Assembly (NCBI GenBank): GCA_947258385.1
Contig: CAMYII010000074.1
Span: 53,110 to 88,468, forward strand
DNA from: Acidiferrobacterales bacterium
GTDB lineage: Bacteria; Pseudomonadota; Gammaproteobacteria; Acidiferrobacterales; SZUA-150
Direction: 5' to 3'
DNA length: 35,359 bases
The translations under genes and the position numbers were made by a program. Within the stretch, counting starts at the first letter, position 1. Every line of letters starts with the position of its first letter. The notes below the pieces were generated by a model, which saw only the letters and a program-made list of their open reading frames with translations, searched no databases and was not told the DNA's origin. This document shows, in pieces, positions 24,182-33,268 of the stretch.

Positions 24182-25175
24182 AGGTCTTATCCTCCAGGAG
24201 TCGTAATAGCCGTTGCCCAAGCTCGGCGTTTGGAATGGCGGCAATCGCCAGATACCACCAGCGTTCGCCCGCGCTGGCCGACAGATCGATCAATGCCTCG
24301 CATTTTACCGCATCTTTTTCCGTCATGACGACCGGCAGATCGTCGTGAAAGCCAATGTCTTGCGGCCGGTAGCGATGATGGTCGGGGAAGGGGTGGGCAA
24401 TGACCTCTAGCCCGAGCTCGCGCAGCCCGGCAAAGAAACGCTGCGGATACCCGATACCGGCCACGGCATGCACCGTGCCGCCGCGGAAGAATCCGACCGG
24501 CTCGCAGCGGTGCTTGTGCCTGAGATTGATAAACCCGACCGGCGACATGATCATATCCAGTTCTTGCCCACGGGGACGGCCATTGACCACACACAGATCC
24601 ACGGACCGCAGCCGTGACAACGGCTCGCGCAATGGGCCGGCAGGCAGGCAGCGCCCGTTTCCGAACCGGCGCTCGCCGTCGATGACGGCGATCTCGATGT
24701 CCCGCGCCAGGGCATAATGCTGCAGGCCATCGTCACTGACAATGACATCGCAATGCTGATGATCCAGTAAGGCTTGCGCCGCTCGCGGGCGGCACGGGTC
24801 CACCATCACCGGGCAACCACAGTGTCTGGCCAGCACTACCGGTTCATCGCCCACGATGTCTGGATCGGCGTCCGCCCGCACGGGTTGCGGCCACTGCCGC
24901 GCGCGGCCGCCGTAGCCCCGTGAAACGATTCCGGGACGGAATCCCTGTTCCTGCAACCAGCGGCTGAGCCAGATCACCAGCGGCGTTTTGCCGGTGCCGC
25001 CAACCGTGAGATTCCCCACAACGATGACAGGCCGGAGCAACTTTACCGTGGAACGAACTCCAATGCGGTAAAGACTTTTGCGCACCCAAACGATAAGGCA
25101 ATAAAGCCAAGCGAGCGGCAACAACAGATGGCTGGCGAGCGTCTTGCGCTGCCAGTTCGCGGTCAGCCAGTCCAT
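24174..25175 (-). CDS. lpxK: Tetraacyldisaccharide 4'-kinase
   Basis: 333 aa. Phosphorylates the 4' position of lipid A disaccharide at the inner membrane. Hydrophobic N-terminus ([15 protein letters not shown]), P-loop [18 protein letters not shown], then [40 protein letters not shown] and [16 protein letters not shown], all LpxK signatures, and a C-terminal [12 protein letters not shown] and [10 protein letters not shown]. Lies 42 bp after the msbA stop, as in the classic msbA-lpxK pair. Confidence 0.95.
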   Translation of the reverse strand: MDWLTANWQRKTLASHLLLPLAWLYCLIVWVRKSLYRIGVRSTVKLLRPVIVVGNLTVGGTGKTPLVIWLSRWLQEQGFRPGIVSRGYGGRARQWPQPVRADADPDIVGDEPVVLARHCGCPVMVDPCRPRAAQALLDHQHCDVIVSDDGLQHYALARDIEIAVIDGERRFGNGRCLPAGPLREPLSRLRSVDLCVVNGRPRGQELDMIMSPVGFINLRHKHRCEPVGFFRGGTVHAVAGIGYPQRFFAGLRELGLEVIAHPFPDHHRYRPQDIGFHDDLPVVMTEKDAVKCEALIDLSASAGERWWYLAIAAIPNAELGQRLLRLLEDKTCG

Positions 25176-25217
25176 ACCGGCAACGCCGGTGTGATCACGC
25201 TACCTATCACCGGCGGC

Positions 25218-26983
25218 TCAGGCCCGCTGTTCGATGACATTGTCAAACTGGCTGTGATACAGCGCGGCGTAGGCGCCTACCTTGGCAAGCAGCTGGGAAT
25301 GGGTGCCGGTCTCAACCACCCTGCCCTGCGACAACACCACGATCTTGTCCGCACTTTCAATTGTCGACAGGCGATGGGCGATCACCAGCGTGGTCCGGTG
25401 CTGCATCAGCTTTTGCATGGCGTCCTGCACATAGCGCTCGGATTCCGTATCGAGCGATGAGGTCGCCTCGTCGAGAATCAAAATGGGAGCATTCTTGTAC
25501 AGTGCGCGGGCGATGGCCAGGCGCTGCCTCTGTCCGCCGGACAGGCGCACGCCCTTCTCGCCGATAATCGTCTCCAGACCCTCGGGTAAGGTCTCGACGA
25601 ATTCAGACACATGGGCGGCGCGCATGGCGCCCTGCAGGCGCCGCTCGTCGACCTCGCCGGTGCCGCCGTAGGCGATATTGTTGCGCAGCGTGTCGTTGAA
25701 CAACACCGTCTCCTGGCCGACCAGGGCGATGTGACTGCGCAGATTGCTCAAGGTGAGCTCGTTCAGATTGACGCCATCGAGCAGAATCTCGCCTTCCATC
25801 GAGGTATAGAATCGCGGCAGCATGTTCGCGGTAGTGCTCTTGCCACTGCCCGAGGCGCCCACCAACGCCAGCGTCTCGCCCGGCTCGATGGTGAAACTAA
25901 CGTCGTCCAACACCTTGCGATCATTGCCAGAATAGCGAAAGCCGACGTGGCTGTATTCGATTCGGCCCCTGACCTCGGCAAGCTCAACCGTGCCGGTATC
26001 CTGTTCGGTCTTCTCATCCAGCAGGCCAAAAACGCTCTGCGCGGCGGCCAGGCCGGTTTGAATGATTTCGTTGACCTTGGTCAGACGCTTGGCCGGACCC
26101 ATCATCAGGGTCATCGCCACGAAGTAGGACGCAAAACCACCGGCGGTCATCTTGCCGGCCACCGCCTGTGAGAGCGCGTAATAGACGACCAGGGCCATGG
26201 CAGTGGCGGCCAGCAGCTCCATAACGGGGACGCTGGCCGCCGCCACGGCGACCTTGCGCGTGGCCTGCCTGCGGTTCTTTTCGTTAACCATTCTGAAGGC
26301 CTCGGTTTCGACCTGCTGGGCGCCAAAGGCCTTGATGATGCGGTGGCCGGCGGTGCTTTCCTGGGTGACATTGGAAATGCTTCCCAGCGACTTCTGGATA
26401 CCACGACTGGTCTTCCGAAACCGGTAGCTCATTACGCGCACAAACAACGCCAGGATCGGGGTCAGCACGATGAACACCAGGGTCATTCTCCAATCGGTGT
26501 ACGCCAAGAAAATCAGCAGGGCGACCACGGTAAGACTGTCCTGAATCAGCACAAACAATGACTTGGTGACCGCCGCCGCGATCTGTTCGACGGCGAGCTC
26601 GCCCGCTTGATCGAAGAAGACGGTTTGGCGGGGATGACGTCGAACCCGACGATCTTCGACGGCGCGATCAGCGACAGCGATCTGTACGACGAAGACATCC
26701 GCAGTGCCGGCAGTGGCGTCGAGCCGGATGTGGTCTTCGAACGACTGGTCATCGCGGCCAGAGAGGCCATCCGAACCGACCCGGCCGCCGCCAGGCAGCA
26801 TTGCGCCGACGTAAAGCCGCCGTCGAACAACGGTTTCATCATCGCGGCGATGGCCGGTTTTGCCACTACGGCCACCAGCATCCCGGCGAGGGAAACCAGG
26901 AATATCCACTTGTAAAGCCAGCTATAGCCGAGCAACCTGCGATACAGTTGCAGGCTAGTGCGCACTTCTAGTTTATTCGTCAC
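25218..26983 (-). pseudogene. msbA: Lipid A flippase gene msbA, interrupted in the N-terminal membrane domain
   Basis: The gene reads as MsbA in two separate parts. From ATG 26983 (overlapping the exbD stop as ATGA) 57 codons give [20 protein letters not shown] and [10 protein letters not shown], the first helix and elbow. From about 26588 to 25218, in another frame, it continues [20 protein letters not shown] and runs through the rest of the membrane domain and a complete ABC domain (Walker [25 protein letters not shown], Walker B ILILDEATSSLD, HRLST). The 224 bp between encode no MsbA in any frame: about 76 residues with helix 2, helix 3 and the first coupling loop are missing, replaced by antisense transaldolase sequence. 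The long frame starting at 26909 is therefore not a natural N-terminus. Either a true pseudogene or an assembly error. Confidence 0.85.
26574..26812 (+). pseudogene. Transaldolase gene fragment, antisense within msbA
   Basis: On the plus strand the frame reads [20 protein letters not shown], then [20 protein letters not shown] and [28 protein letters not shown] and GMTSNPTIF are the N-terminal hallmark of transaldolase, especially the longer Tal/Pgi-type proteins; the TSNPTIF segment contains the conserved active-site Asn. Resemblance fades after about 26760. Neither the start of the gene nor the Schiff-base Lys region is present, so this is a fragment of roughly 60-75 codons. No other transaldolase sequence lies in the window. 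The right limit is approximate. Confidence 0.85.
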
Positions 26984-27408
26984 GGAGAATTGTCGGCTGC
27001 TGCCGGTTGTTGAGTCGCAAAGGTCAGGTTCATATATCCCAGGCGACGGGCCGCATCCATCACATGCACGACGGCCTGGTGCGGCGTTTTGGCATCGGCG
27101 TAGATCACGACGCTGGGTTCCTTGGCCGTGCCCGCCGCCTGAAACATGGCATTGCGCAGCGCCTTCGGCGTGGATTTGAGCAGTTGCTTGTCATTGATGA
27201 AATACTGACCATTTGCGTCGAGGCTGACCCTCAGTGTGCTCTGTGTGGTCTGCACCTCCGCCGAGGCCTCAGGCAGTTTAATGCGCAGCTGCGATTCCTT
27301 GGAGAAACTCGTGGTCACCACCAGAAAGATCAACGTCATCAACAAGACGTCGATCAGTGGCACCAGGTTAAGCTCCGGCTCATCACTACGGGTCGGGCTG
27401 AATTTCAT
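26980..27408 (-). CDS. exbD: Biopolymer transport protein ExbD/TolR family
   Basis: 142 aa. One N-terminal transmembrane helix, NLVPLIDVLLMTLIFLVVTT, with the proton-relevant Asp in PLIDV. The periplasmic domain has the ExbD strands (RVSLDANGQYFINDKQLL, VVIYADAKTPHQAVVHVMDA). Forms with ExbB the proton-driven motor coupled to TonB or a TonB-like protein. Its stop overlaps msbA start and its start overlaps the exbB stop, both as ATGA, so exbB-exbD-msbA are translated together. No tonB is nearby. Confidence 0.93.
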   Translation of the reverse strand: MKFSPTRSDEPELNLVPLIDVLLMTLIFLVVTTSFSKESQLRIKLPEASAEVQTTQSTLRVSLDANGQYFINDKQLLKSTPKALRNAMFQAAGTAKEPSVVIYADAKTPHQAVVHVMDAARRLGYMNLTFATQQPAAADNSP

Positions 27409-28034
27409 GTCTGATCCGCATAATCCTGTTCGCGCTGGCCATGAAGAATCTCGACCAGTTTAATCGCCTGCTGCTCCATGTCCATCAGCAGCTCAGCGAC
27501 TTTAGCACGAAAATAACGATAAAAAATCACGCTCGGGATAGCCACCCCGATGCCGGCCGCCGTGGTGATCAGCGCCTGGGCAATGCCACCGGCGACCACC
27601 GCCGGATCCCCGACCCCGTGCACGCTGATGCCCGAGAACATCTCAATCATACCAAGGACCGTCCCCAACAGCCCCAGAAAGGGCGTAATGGCGGCCACCG
27701 TCCCAAGGGTGGTCAGGTAGCGCTCCAGCTCGGGCACCACGTGACGACCGCTGTCTTCGATGGCCTCCTTGACGATTTCGCGATCGTGATCACGGTTGAT
27801 CAGCCCGGCGGCGAGTATCCGCCCCAGCGGTGAGGTATCGGCCAGCAGTTTGATACGCGCCTGATCCAGCTCCTTGCGCTGCAGCCACTGCTGGACCTGA
27901 TCGACCAGGGTCGGCGGGCTGATATATCTTTTTTGCAGCGACCAGAAGCGTTCCCCGATAATGGCCACGGCGGCGACGGAGCACAGGATAATCGGCCACA
28001 TTAACCACCCGCCAGTCTTTACCAATTCAAACAT
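27405..28034 (-). CDS. exbB: Biopolymer transport protein ExbB/TolQ/MotA family
   Basis: 209 aa, three transmembrane helices. N-terminal helix GGWLMWPIILCSVAAVAIIG, then the family region LTTLGTVAAITPFLGLLGTV and LGMIEMFSGISVHGVGDPAV, ALITTAAGIGVAIPSVIFYR. Length and the short first loop match the ExbB-like proteins encoded upstream of exbD and msbA in many gammaproteobacteria. Energises transport with ExbD. Confidence 0.93.
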   Translation of the reverse strand: MFELVKTGGWLMWPIILCSVAAVAIIGERFWSLQKRYISPPTLVDQVQQWLQRKELDQARIKLLADTSPLGRILAAGLINRDHDREIVKEAIEDSGRHVVPELERYLTTLGTVAAITPFLGLLGTVLGMIEMFSGISVHGVGDPAVVAGGIAQALITTAAGIGVAIPSVIFYRYFRAKVAELLMDMEQQAIKLVEILHGQREQDYADQT

Positions 28035-28140
28035 AGGAATAACTACCGATACCTAGAGGCGCTTTTTGCTCTATCAGTGAATAAGTTGCGGCTAATGTAA
28101 CAGACCCCGGGCAAAGCGGAAAGCCATGGCGCCCAACGGG

Positions 28141-30477
28141 TCACGGGTTGAACCAGAAGCGGCGATGCGTTTCCCGGTACGGCTCGACCGCAATGCCCCG
28201 GGGATGCAGGCGCATTTGCACCGCGCCGTCGCGGGGCGAGTCGTACAACACGATTCCGCGGCGCTGGTATCGCGCCAGCACACTGGAATGCGGATGCTGG
28301 TAGCGGTTGCGATAACCCACCGGAAATAACGCCATTCCCGGGCGCACCGCGGCGAGAAAGCGATCGGTGGACGAAGTCTTGCTGCCATGGTGCGGTACCA
28401 CCAGGATATCGGACGCCAGGGTCGTTCCATAGCGTGCCAGCAGCGCGCGCTCACCGCCCGCCTCGATGTCGCCCGACAGCAACACACTGCCAGACGGACC
28501 GCTGATGCGCAACACGCAGCTCGCATTGTTCCCGCCGTGCCACGCAGACACCGGCGGATTGAGGATGGCAAACGATACACCATCCCAGTGCCAGCCACGG
28601 CCGGCCTGACAGGGTACGGCCCCCGGCAGCCGCTGCGGAACGCTGCTCATAACCTGCCTGACCGGAATCGCCTGCAACACCGAGTGTGCACCGCCGATAT
28701 GGTCGTTATCGCCATGACTGATCATGAGCGTGTCGACCTGTGTCACACCCTGGGATCTCAGGTATGGCAACACCACGGCCTGGCCGGTATCAAAACGGTC
28801 GCTGAACCGCGGCCCGGTATCGTAGACGAGCGTATGCGTCTCGGTGCGCACCACCGCGGCAAGCCCCTGCCCGACATCGAGCAAGGTGAACCAGACCTCT
28901 CCTGGCCCCGGTCCGGCCGGGCGCAATACGAACAGCGGCAACATCCAGACCGCCCCCAGCCAGCGGCCCGGCCAGCCGCGGGGGGCGAGCACCAACATGG
29001 CACCGACCGTGGCGCAGACCAGCGCCCATGCCGGCGGCGAGGGCGCCACCCAAAGGGCCTGTTCGTGACCGGCGAGCCAGGCCAGCACCTGCCACAGCGT
29101 GCCCACAAGCCAGACGGCCGCTTGTAAAGGCAGGGCCGCCACGGCCGCCGGTGCGACCGCCAGCAAGCTCACCCCGATCAGCGTTAGCGGGACAATAATG
29201 AAGCCAAACAATGGCACCGCCAGCAGATTGGCCACCGGCGCGATCACGCTGACCTGCCCAAAAAACAGCAGCGACAGCGGCGCCAGGCCGACGGCGACGG
29301 CCCACTGAATGCTTCCCCATTGCTGCCACCGGCGGCGACCTTGCTGGCCCTTCATGACAAAGAGAATGCCCGCCACCGCCCCGAATGACAGCCAGAAACC
29401 GGCCGCCATCACCGCCAGCGGATCGTAGATCAACACCAACAGCAACGCCGCCGCCAGCAGGCTCGAGGGGGCAATCCGGCGTTGCAGCAGTACCGCCCCC
29501 ATCACCACCGAGAGCATGATCATGGCCCGTTGCGTGGGAATGGAGAAACCTGCCAGCGCCGCGTAAGCGACCGCGGCCGCCATCGCGCAAACGGCGGCCG
29601 CCTTCGGCGCCGGCCACCGGAGCACCGGGAAACCGGGCAGGGCCCACAGCCAGCGTGCGAGAAAAAACACCAGTCCCGCCACCAGGCCGACGTGCAGACC
29701 GGAAATGGCCATCAGATGCTGCGTGCCGGTGCGGCGCATGACCTGCCATTGGGCATCGCTGATGCCCCGTCGGTCACCGTTGGCCAATGCGGTGATGACA
29801 CCGGTGAACGGATCGCCTTGGAGTGCATGGCAGATCCGCTGGCCGAGGCCCTGGCGCAAACGTCCAAGTCCCTGGCCGGCCGCCGCCGATAGCCGACGGG
29901 GGACGATATCTTTACGAATATAGCCTCTGGCACCGATCCGTTTATGGAACAGGTAGCCCTCATAGTCAAAACCGCCCGGATTTTGAAACCCGTGCGGGCG
30001 CTTCAGTTTCACCGCCACAAGCCAACGCTCGCCCACCGCCGGGGCCATCGCGCCGTCGTAGTCGCTCAGCAGGACACGCCGGGGCGCTCGCACCGCCCTC
30101 CCCTCGCGCCAGGCCTCCTCCACCAGGAACTCAAACCGGCTACCGCGCACCGTTTTTCGCGGAAGCTCGGCAATGACACCTTTAATCTGTAGAATCTCGC
30201 CTTCGAGCTCGGCGGGGAGCCGGTCCTCAAGTACCATGTCCGCACGCACCGATAGCCAGAGGACGCCGGCGACGAAAAAGAGCATTGGAACAAGAGCGGG
30301 TCTTCGCAGCGAGAACCAAAAAAGGGGAACCAGCAGCAGGCCTAACCAGGGGGACGGCAATGCAGACAGTTGCCGGGCGAGCAGAATGCCGCACACAAAT
30401 GCCAGGCTCAAACCGCGGATAGTCGCCTCCTTGCAACGGGAAAAAATAGTAGTCCTTCTGCAGGCGTAACTATACAC
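28141..30477 (-). CDS. comEC: DNA internalization protein ComEC/Rec2
   Basis: Up to 778 aa, the full length of the family. Inner-membrane channel for transforming DNA. N-terminal helices and DUF4131 region, then the Competence domain (GVITALANGDRRGISDAQWQ, HLMAISGLHVGLVAGLVFFL) with many helices, and a C-terminal metallo-beta-lactamase-like domain: LLDVGQGLAAVV, VYDTGPRF, ISHGDNDHIGGA and VPHHGSKTSS. The boundary GTG 30477 has no ribosome site. A perfect AAGGAGG (30426-30432) lies exactly 5 bp before an ATC codon (30418-30420) where the protein would begin IRGLSLAFVCGILLARQL, as homologues do. The true start may thus be near 30420. First gene upstream of exbB (106-bp gap). Confidence 0.92.
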   Translation of the reverse strand: MYSYACRRTTIFSRCKEATIRGLSLAFVCGILLARQLSALPSPWLGLLLVPLFWFSLRRPALVPMLFFVAGVLWLSVRADMVLEDRLPAELEGEILQIKGVIAELPRKTVRGSRFEFLVEEAWREGRAVRAPRRVLLSDYDGAMAPAVGERWLVAVKLKRPHGFQNPGGFDYEGYLFHKRIGARGYIRKDIVPRRLSAAAGQGLGRLRQGLGQRICHALQGDPFTGVITALANGDRRGISDAQWQVMRRTGTQHLMAISGLHVGLVAGLVFFLARWLWALPGFPVLRWPAPKAAAVCAMAAAVAYAALAGFSIPTQRAMIMLSVVMGAVLLQRRIAPSSLLAAALLLVLIYDPLAVMAAGFWLSFGAVAGILFVMKGQQGRRRWQQWGSIQWAVAVGLAPLSLLFFGQVSVIAPVANLLAVPLFGFIIVPLTLIGVSLLAVAPAAVAALPLQAAVWLVGTLWQVLAWLAGHEQALWVAPSPPAWALVCATVGAMLVLAPRGWPGRWLGAVWMLPLFVLRPAGPGPGEVWFTLLDVGQGLAAVVRTETHTLVYDTGPRFSDRFDTGQAVVLPYLRSQGVTQVDTLMISHGDNDHIGGAHSVLQAIPVRQVMSSVPQRLPGAVPCQAGRGWHWDGVSFAILNPPVSAWHGGNNASCVLRISGPSGSVLLSGDIEAGGERALLARYGTTLASDILVVPHHGSKTSSTDRFLAAVRPGMALFPVGYRNRYQHPHSSVLARYQRRGIVLYDSPRDGAVQMRLHPRGIAVEPYRETHRRFWFNP

Positions 30478-30673
30478 TAGTGACCGGTAAAGATCCGGAG
30501 CCCGATAAGCCCGATAGATATAGTATTAAATCCAGCAGAGTTTAGCCGCGACGGGTCCGGGGTGCGGCCCGCTTCGCACAGTAAGCAAGAAGAACCGAGT
30601 GCGCGTACCGCGTCACCGCACAGATGTAACTTGGAATATGTTCAGCGCACTGTAAAGCGGACACTTTGCGTGC

Positions 30674-31228
30674 GTGACGATGACTGCTCCATCTGCTTCA
30701 ATGGCAAGAAAGATTTTTAAACGTTACCTGCCGGAATTCCAGAAGATCCGCAATCATAGCCATCTGCAGATCTTCGGTAAGATATTACACGATCCGAATC
30801 TCTGGCACGTGAACCGCCGCTCGGCATCCGGCGCTTTTGCCGTCGGCCTGTTTATGACGTTTATGCCCATACCCTTTCAGATGGTCGCGGCGGCGGCGTT
30901 CGCGATCCTCTTCCGGGTCAATCTCCCAATCTCGGTGGTGCTGGTGTGGATCAGCAACCCCGTCACCATCCCGCCGATCTTCGTTTTCTGTTACAAGGTC
31001 GGGACCTGGTTGATTGGCAGAAAGGTCAATGAGTTTGCCTTCGAGCCGACCTGGCATTGGTTGACCAACGAACTGACCATCATCTGGCAGCCTTTCCTGC
31101 TCGGCTGTTTCGTCGTGGGCGCCATCGCAGCTCTGGCGGGCTTCTATGGCATCCGTGCGCTGTGGCGCCTGCATGTGGTGCGCACCTGGGAACAGCGTAA
31201 AAAGACGCGCCGCCAGCGTGCAAACTAG
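30674..31228 (+). CDS. DUF2062 membrane protein
   Basis: 184 aa from GTG 30674; ATG 30701 (MARKIFKRYLPE) fits homologues better and gives 175 aa, but neither has a clear ribosome site. Family block: HDPNLWHVNRRSASGAFAVG, LFMTFMPIPFQM, then VVLVWISNPVTIPPIFVFCY with the ISNPxTIPP signature, and a second pair of helices near the end. Integral inner-membrane protein of unknown function, regularly found beside comEC/exbBD/lolCD in this group. Divergent from comEC and convergent with lolD. Confidence 0.88.
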   Translation: MTMTAPSASMARKIFKRYLPEFQKIRNHSHLQIFGKILHDPNLWHVNRRSASGAFAVGLFMTFMPIPFQMVAAAAFAILFRVNLPISVVLVWISNPVTIPPIFVFCYKVGTWLIGRKVNEFAFEPTWHWLTNELTIIWQPFLLGCFVVGAIAALAGFYGIRALWRLHVVRTWEQRKKTRRQRAN

Positions 31229-31272
31229 CAGGATGTCGAAACGGTCCTGCCAGGGACGGTTTCGGCATCCTG
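31229..31272. terminator. Bidirectional hairpin terminator between the DUF2062 gene and lolD
   Basis: 19-bp stem (31229-31247 with 31254-31272) with one mismatch and one G-T pair, loop TGCCAG. It fills the gap between the two convergent stops. No T run, so it may act as a barrier hairpin. Confidence 0.65.
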
Positions 31273-31959
31273 TTAGCGCGCTTCTTTCAGCACGCCATCG
31301 TCCAGCCTCAGCACGCGATCCATTTGCGAAGCCAAGGCTGCATCATGCGTCACGACCACAAAGCTGGTTCTAAGCTCGCGGTTTAGCTCGAGCATCAGTT
31401 CATAAACGCTGTCGGCGTTCTTCCGGTCAAGATTACCGGTCGGTTCATCGGCCAGCACGCACAATGGCTGTGTCACGATCGCGCGGGCGACGGCAACCCG
31501 CTGGCGTTCGCCGCCAGAGAGCTCGCCGGGCTTGTGCCGCAATCGTGCCTCGAGGCCGACCCGAGCCAGCATTTCCCGCGCGCTGGCCAGGGCCTGCTTG
31601 CCAGGGATGCGCCGGACCAGTAACGGCATGGCCACATTCTCCTCCGCGGAGAATTCCGGCAACAGGTGATGAAATTGATACACGAAACCCAACAGACGAT
31701 TCCGTAGACGCCCGCGCGCGGCATCGCCGAGGTTGGTAAGATTCGCCCCGCCGATCTCCACCATTCCCACCGTAGGACGATCCAGTCCCCCCAACAGGTG
31801 CAGCAGCGTGCTTTTTCCCGAGCCGGAGGCGCCGACAATTGCGATCTGCTCGCCGCGCCCGACACGCAGATACACGCCCTTGAGCACCTCGACGCTGAAC
31901 GCCCCCTCCTCAAAGGTCTTCACCAGGCCGGTGCAGCGGATGATCAAATCTTCACTCAT
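31273..31959 (-). CDS. lolD: Lipoprotein-releasing system ATP-binding protein LolD
   Basis: 228 aa from ATG 31959, overlapping the lolC stop as ATGA. ABC ATPase that powers extraction of outer-membrane lipoproteins by LolC/E. Walker [18 protein letters not shown], signature [15 protein letters not shown], Walker [21 protein letters not shown]; the MacB/LolD-type [12 protein letters not shown] segment (Q-loop) is present. The longer in-frame start at 32004 would run into lolC and is not needed. Confidence 0.94.
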   Translation of the reverse strand: MSEDLIIRCTGLVKTFEEGAFSVEVLKGVYLRVGRGEQIAIVGASGSGKSTLLHLLGGLDRPTVGMVEIGGANLTNLGDAARGRLRNRLLGFVYQFHHLLPEFSAEENVAMPLLVRRIPGKQALASAREMLARVGLEARLRHKPGELSGGERQRVAVARAIVTQPLCVLADEPTGNLDRKNADSVYELMLELNRELRTSFVVVTHDAALASQMDRVLRLDDGVLKEAR

Positions 31960-33203
31960 TCGTAGCGCAACGCCTCCGCCGGCTGGACCCTGGCGGCGCG
32001 CCACGCCGGATACAAGGTCGCCAGCACACTCATCAGGAATGACGCACCGGCAATAACCACCACATCGCTGGCATAGACGTCGCCGGGCAGATCGGTGATG
32101 TAGTACACATCCGATGCTAGAAACGCGACATTGAAAAACCGCTCGATACTATGAACGATATCCTCGACATTGAGCGCCGTGATCACCCCGATGACCGCGC
32201 CCGATAGGGTGCCGACCGCCCCGATCAGCGTGCCCTGTATCATGAACACGCCCATGACGCTGGCAGGTCTTAGGCCCAGGGTACGCAGGATCGCGATATC
32301 GGAATGTTTCTCCGTGACGAGCATGATGAGCGTGGAAATAATATTGATCGCGGCCACGGTAACGATCAGGAACAATATGATCAACATCATGCGCTTTTCG
32401 ATCTTGAGCGCGCGGAAGAAATTGGCGTGCTCGCGGGTCCAGTCCCGCGTATAGTAGTCGTGACTCAGGGTAGATTCGATCTCGCGCGCCACCCGCGGCG
32501 CCAGCTCGAGGTCATCGAGTTTGAGCCGCAGACCGCTGACCTTGCCCCGCATGCGATACAGGATGGCCGCATCCTCGATATGGATCATCGCGAACGCGCT
32601 GTCGTATTCATACATCCCGACATCGAATACGCCCACCACCGTAAAGCGCTTGAACCGGGGCAGGAGCCCGGCGGGGGTCACCAGGGCTTGCGGCACCACC
32701 AGTGAGATCCTGGTTCCAACGCTGGCGCCGATCTTCCGCGCCAGCGCACCGCCGACGACGATACCGAACTCCCCCGGTCTCAGTGCCGTTAACTCGCCCT
32801 CGGCCATGTTCAGATGGAAATCCGATACCTGCGGCTCGGCGGCCGGTAAAATGCCGCGAATGACGGTTCCGGTGACCGCCTTACCATGGGCCAGCATTCC
32901 CTGGCCTAGCACATAGGGTGCGACACCGACCACGTGCGGCTGTGTTTTGACCTTTGCGTTGACGCCCTGCCAGTCCGCCAGCTGTCCGTCGGTACCGAGC
33001 ACGGTGACGTGGGAGACGACGCCGAGTATGCGCGCGCGGAATTCATTGCCAAATCCATTCATCACCGACAGCACGACGATGAGCGCCCACACGGCAATGA
33101 AGATGCCGAGCATGGAAATCAAGGAGATCACGGAGATAAAACGGTTGCGCCGCTTGGCGCGGGTGTAGCGCAGGCCGATAAAAAGTTCCAGGGGTCGAAT
33201 CAT
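31956..33203 (-). CDS. lolC: Lipoprotein-releasing system permease LolC/LolE
   Basis: 415 aa. N-terminal helix after [20 protein letters not shown], the LolC/E hallmark; a periplasmic MacB-like domain ([13 protein letters not shown]...[20 protein letters not shown]), then three C-terminal helices ([60 protein letters not shown]). Only one permease gene is present, so it probably forms a homodimer (the LolF arrangement) with LolD, as in many non-enteric gammaproteobacteria. Confidence 0.94.
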   Translation of the reverse strand: MIRPLELFIGLRYTRAKRRNRFISVISLISMLGIFIAVWALIVVLSVMNGFGNEFRARILGVVSHVTVLGTDGQLADWQGVNAKVKTQPHVVGVAPYVLGQGMLAHGKAVTGTVIRGILPAAEPQVSDFHLNMAEGELTALRPGEFGIVVGGALARKIGASVGTRISLVVPQALVTPAGLLPRFKRFTVVGVFDVGMYEYDSAFAMIHIEDAAILYRMRGKVSGLRLKLDDLELAPRVAREIESTLSHDYYTRDWTREHANFFRALKIEKRMMLIILFLIVTVAAINIISTLIMLVTEKHSDIAILRTLGLRPASVMGVFMIQGTLIGAVGTLSGAVIGVITALNVEDIVHSIERFFNVAFLASDVYYITDLPGDVYASDVVVIAGASFLMSVLATLYPAWRAARVQPAEALRYE

Positions 33204-33268
33204 GGGCGGCGATTAAACCACAAGCCGGCAAAAAGAAGAACCAGGCCAGCGGTGATGGCGGTCACTGC

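Noticed and set aside
25218-26909. A full-length ABC transporter starting at 26909
   Set aside because: Its first ~110 codons are antisense to transaldolase or out-of-frame msbA and contain no transmembrane helices; the natural msbA start is 26983.
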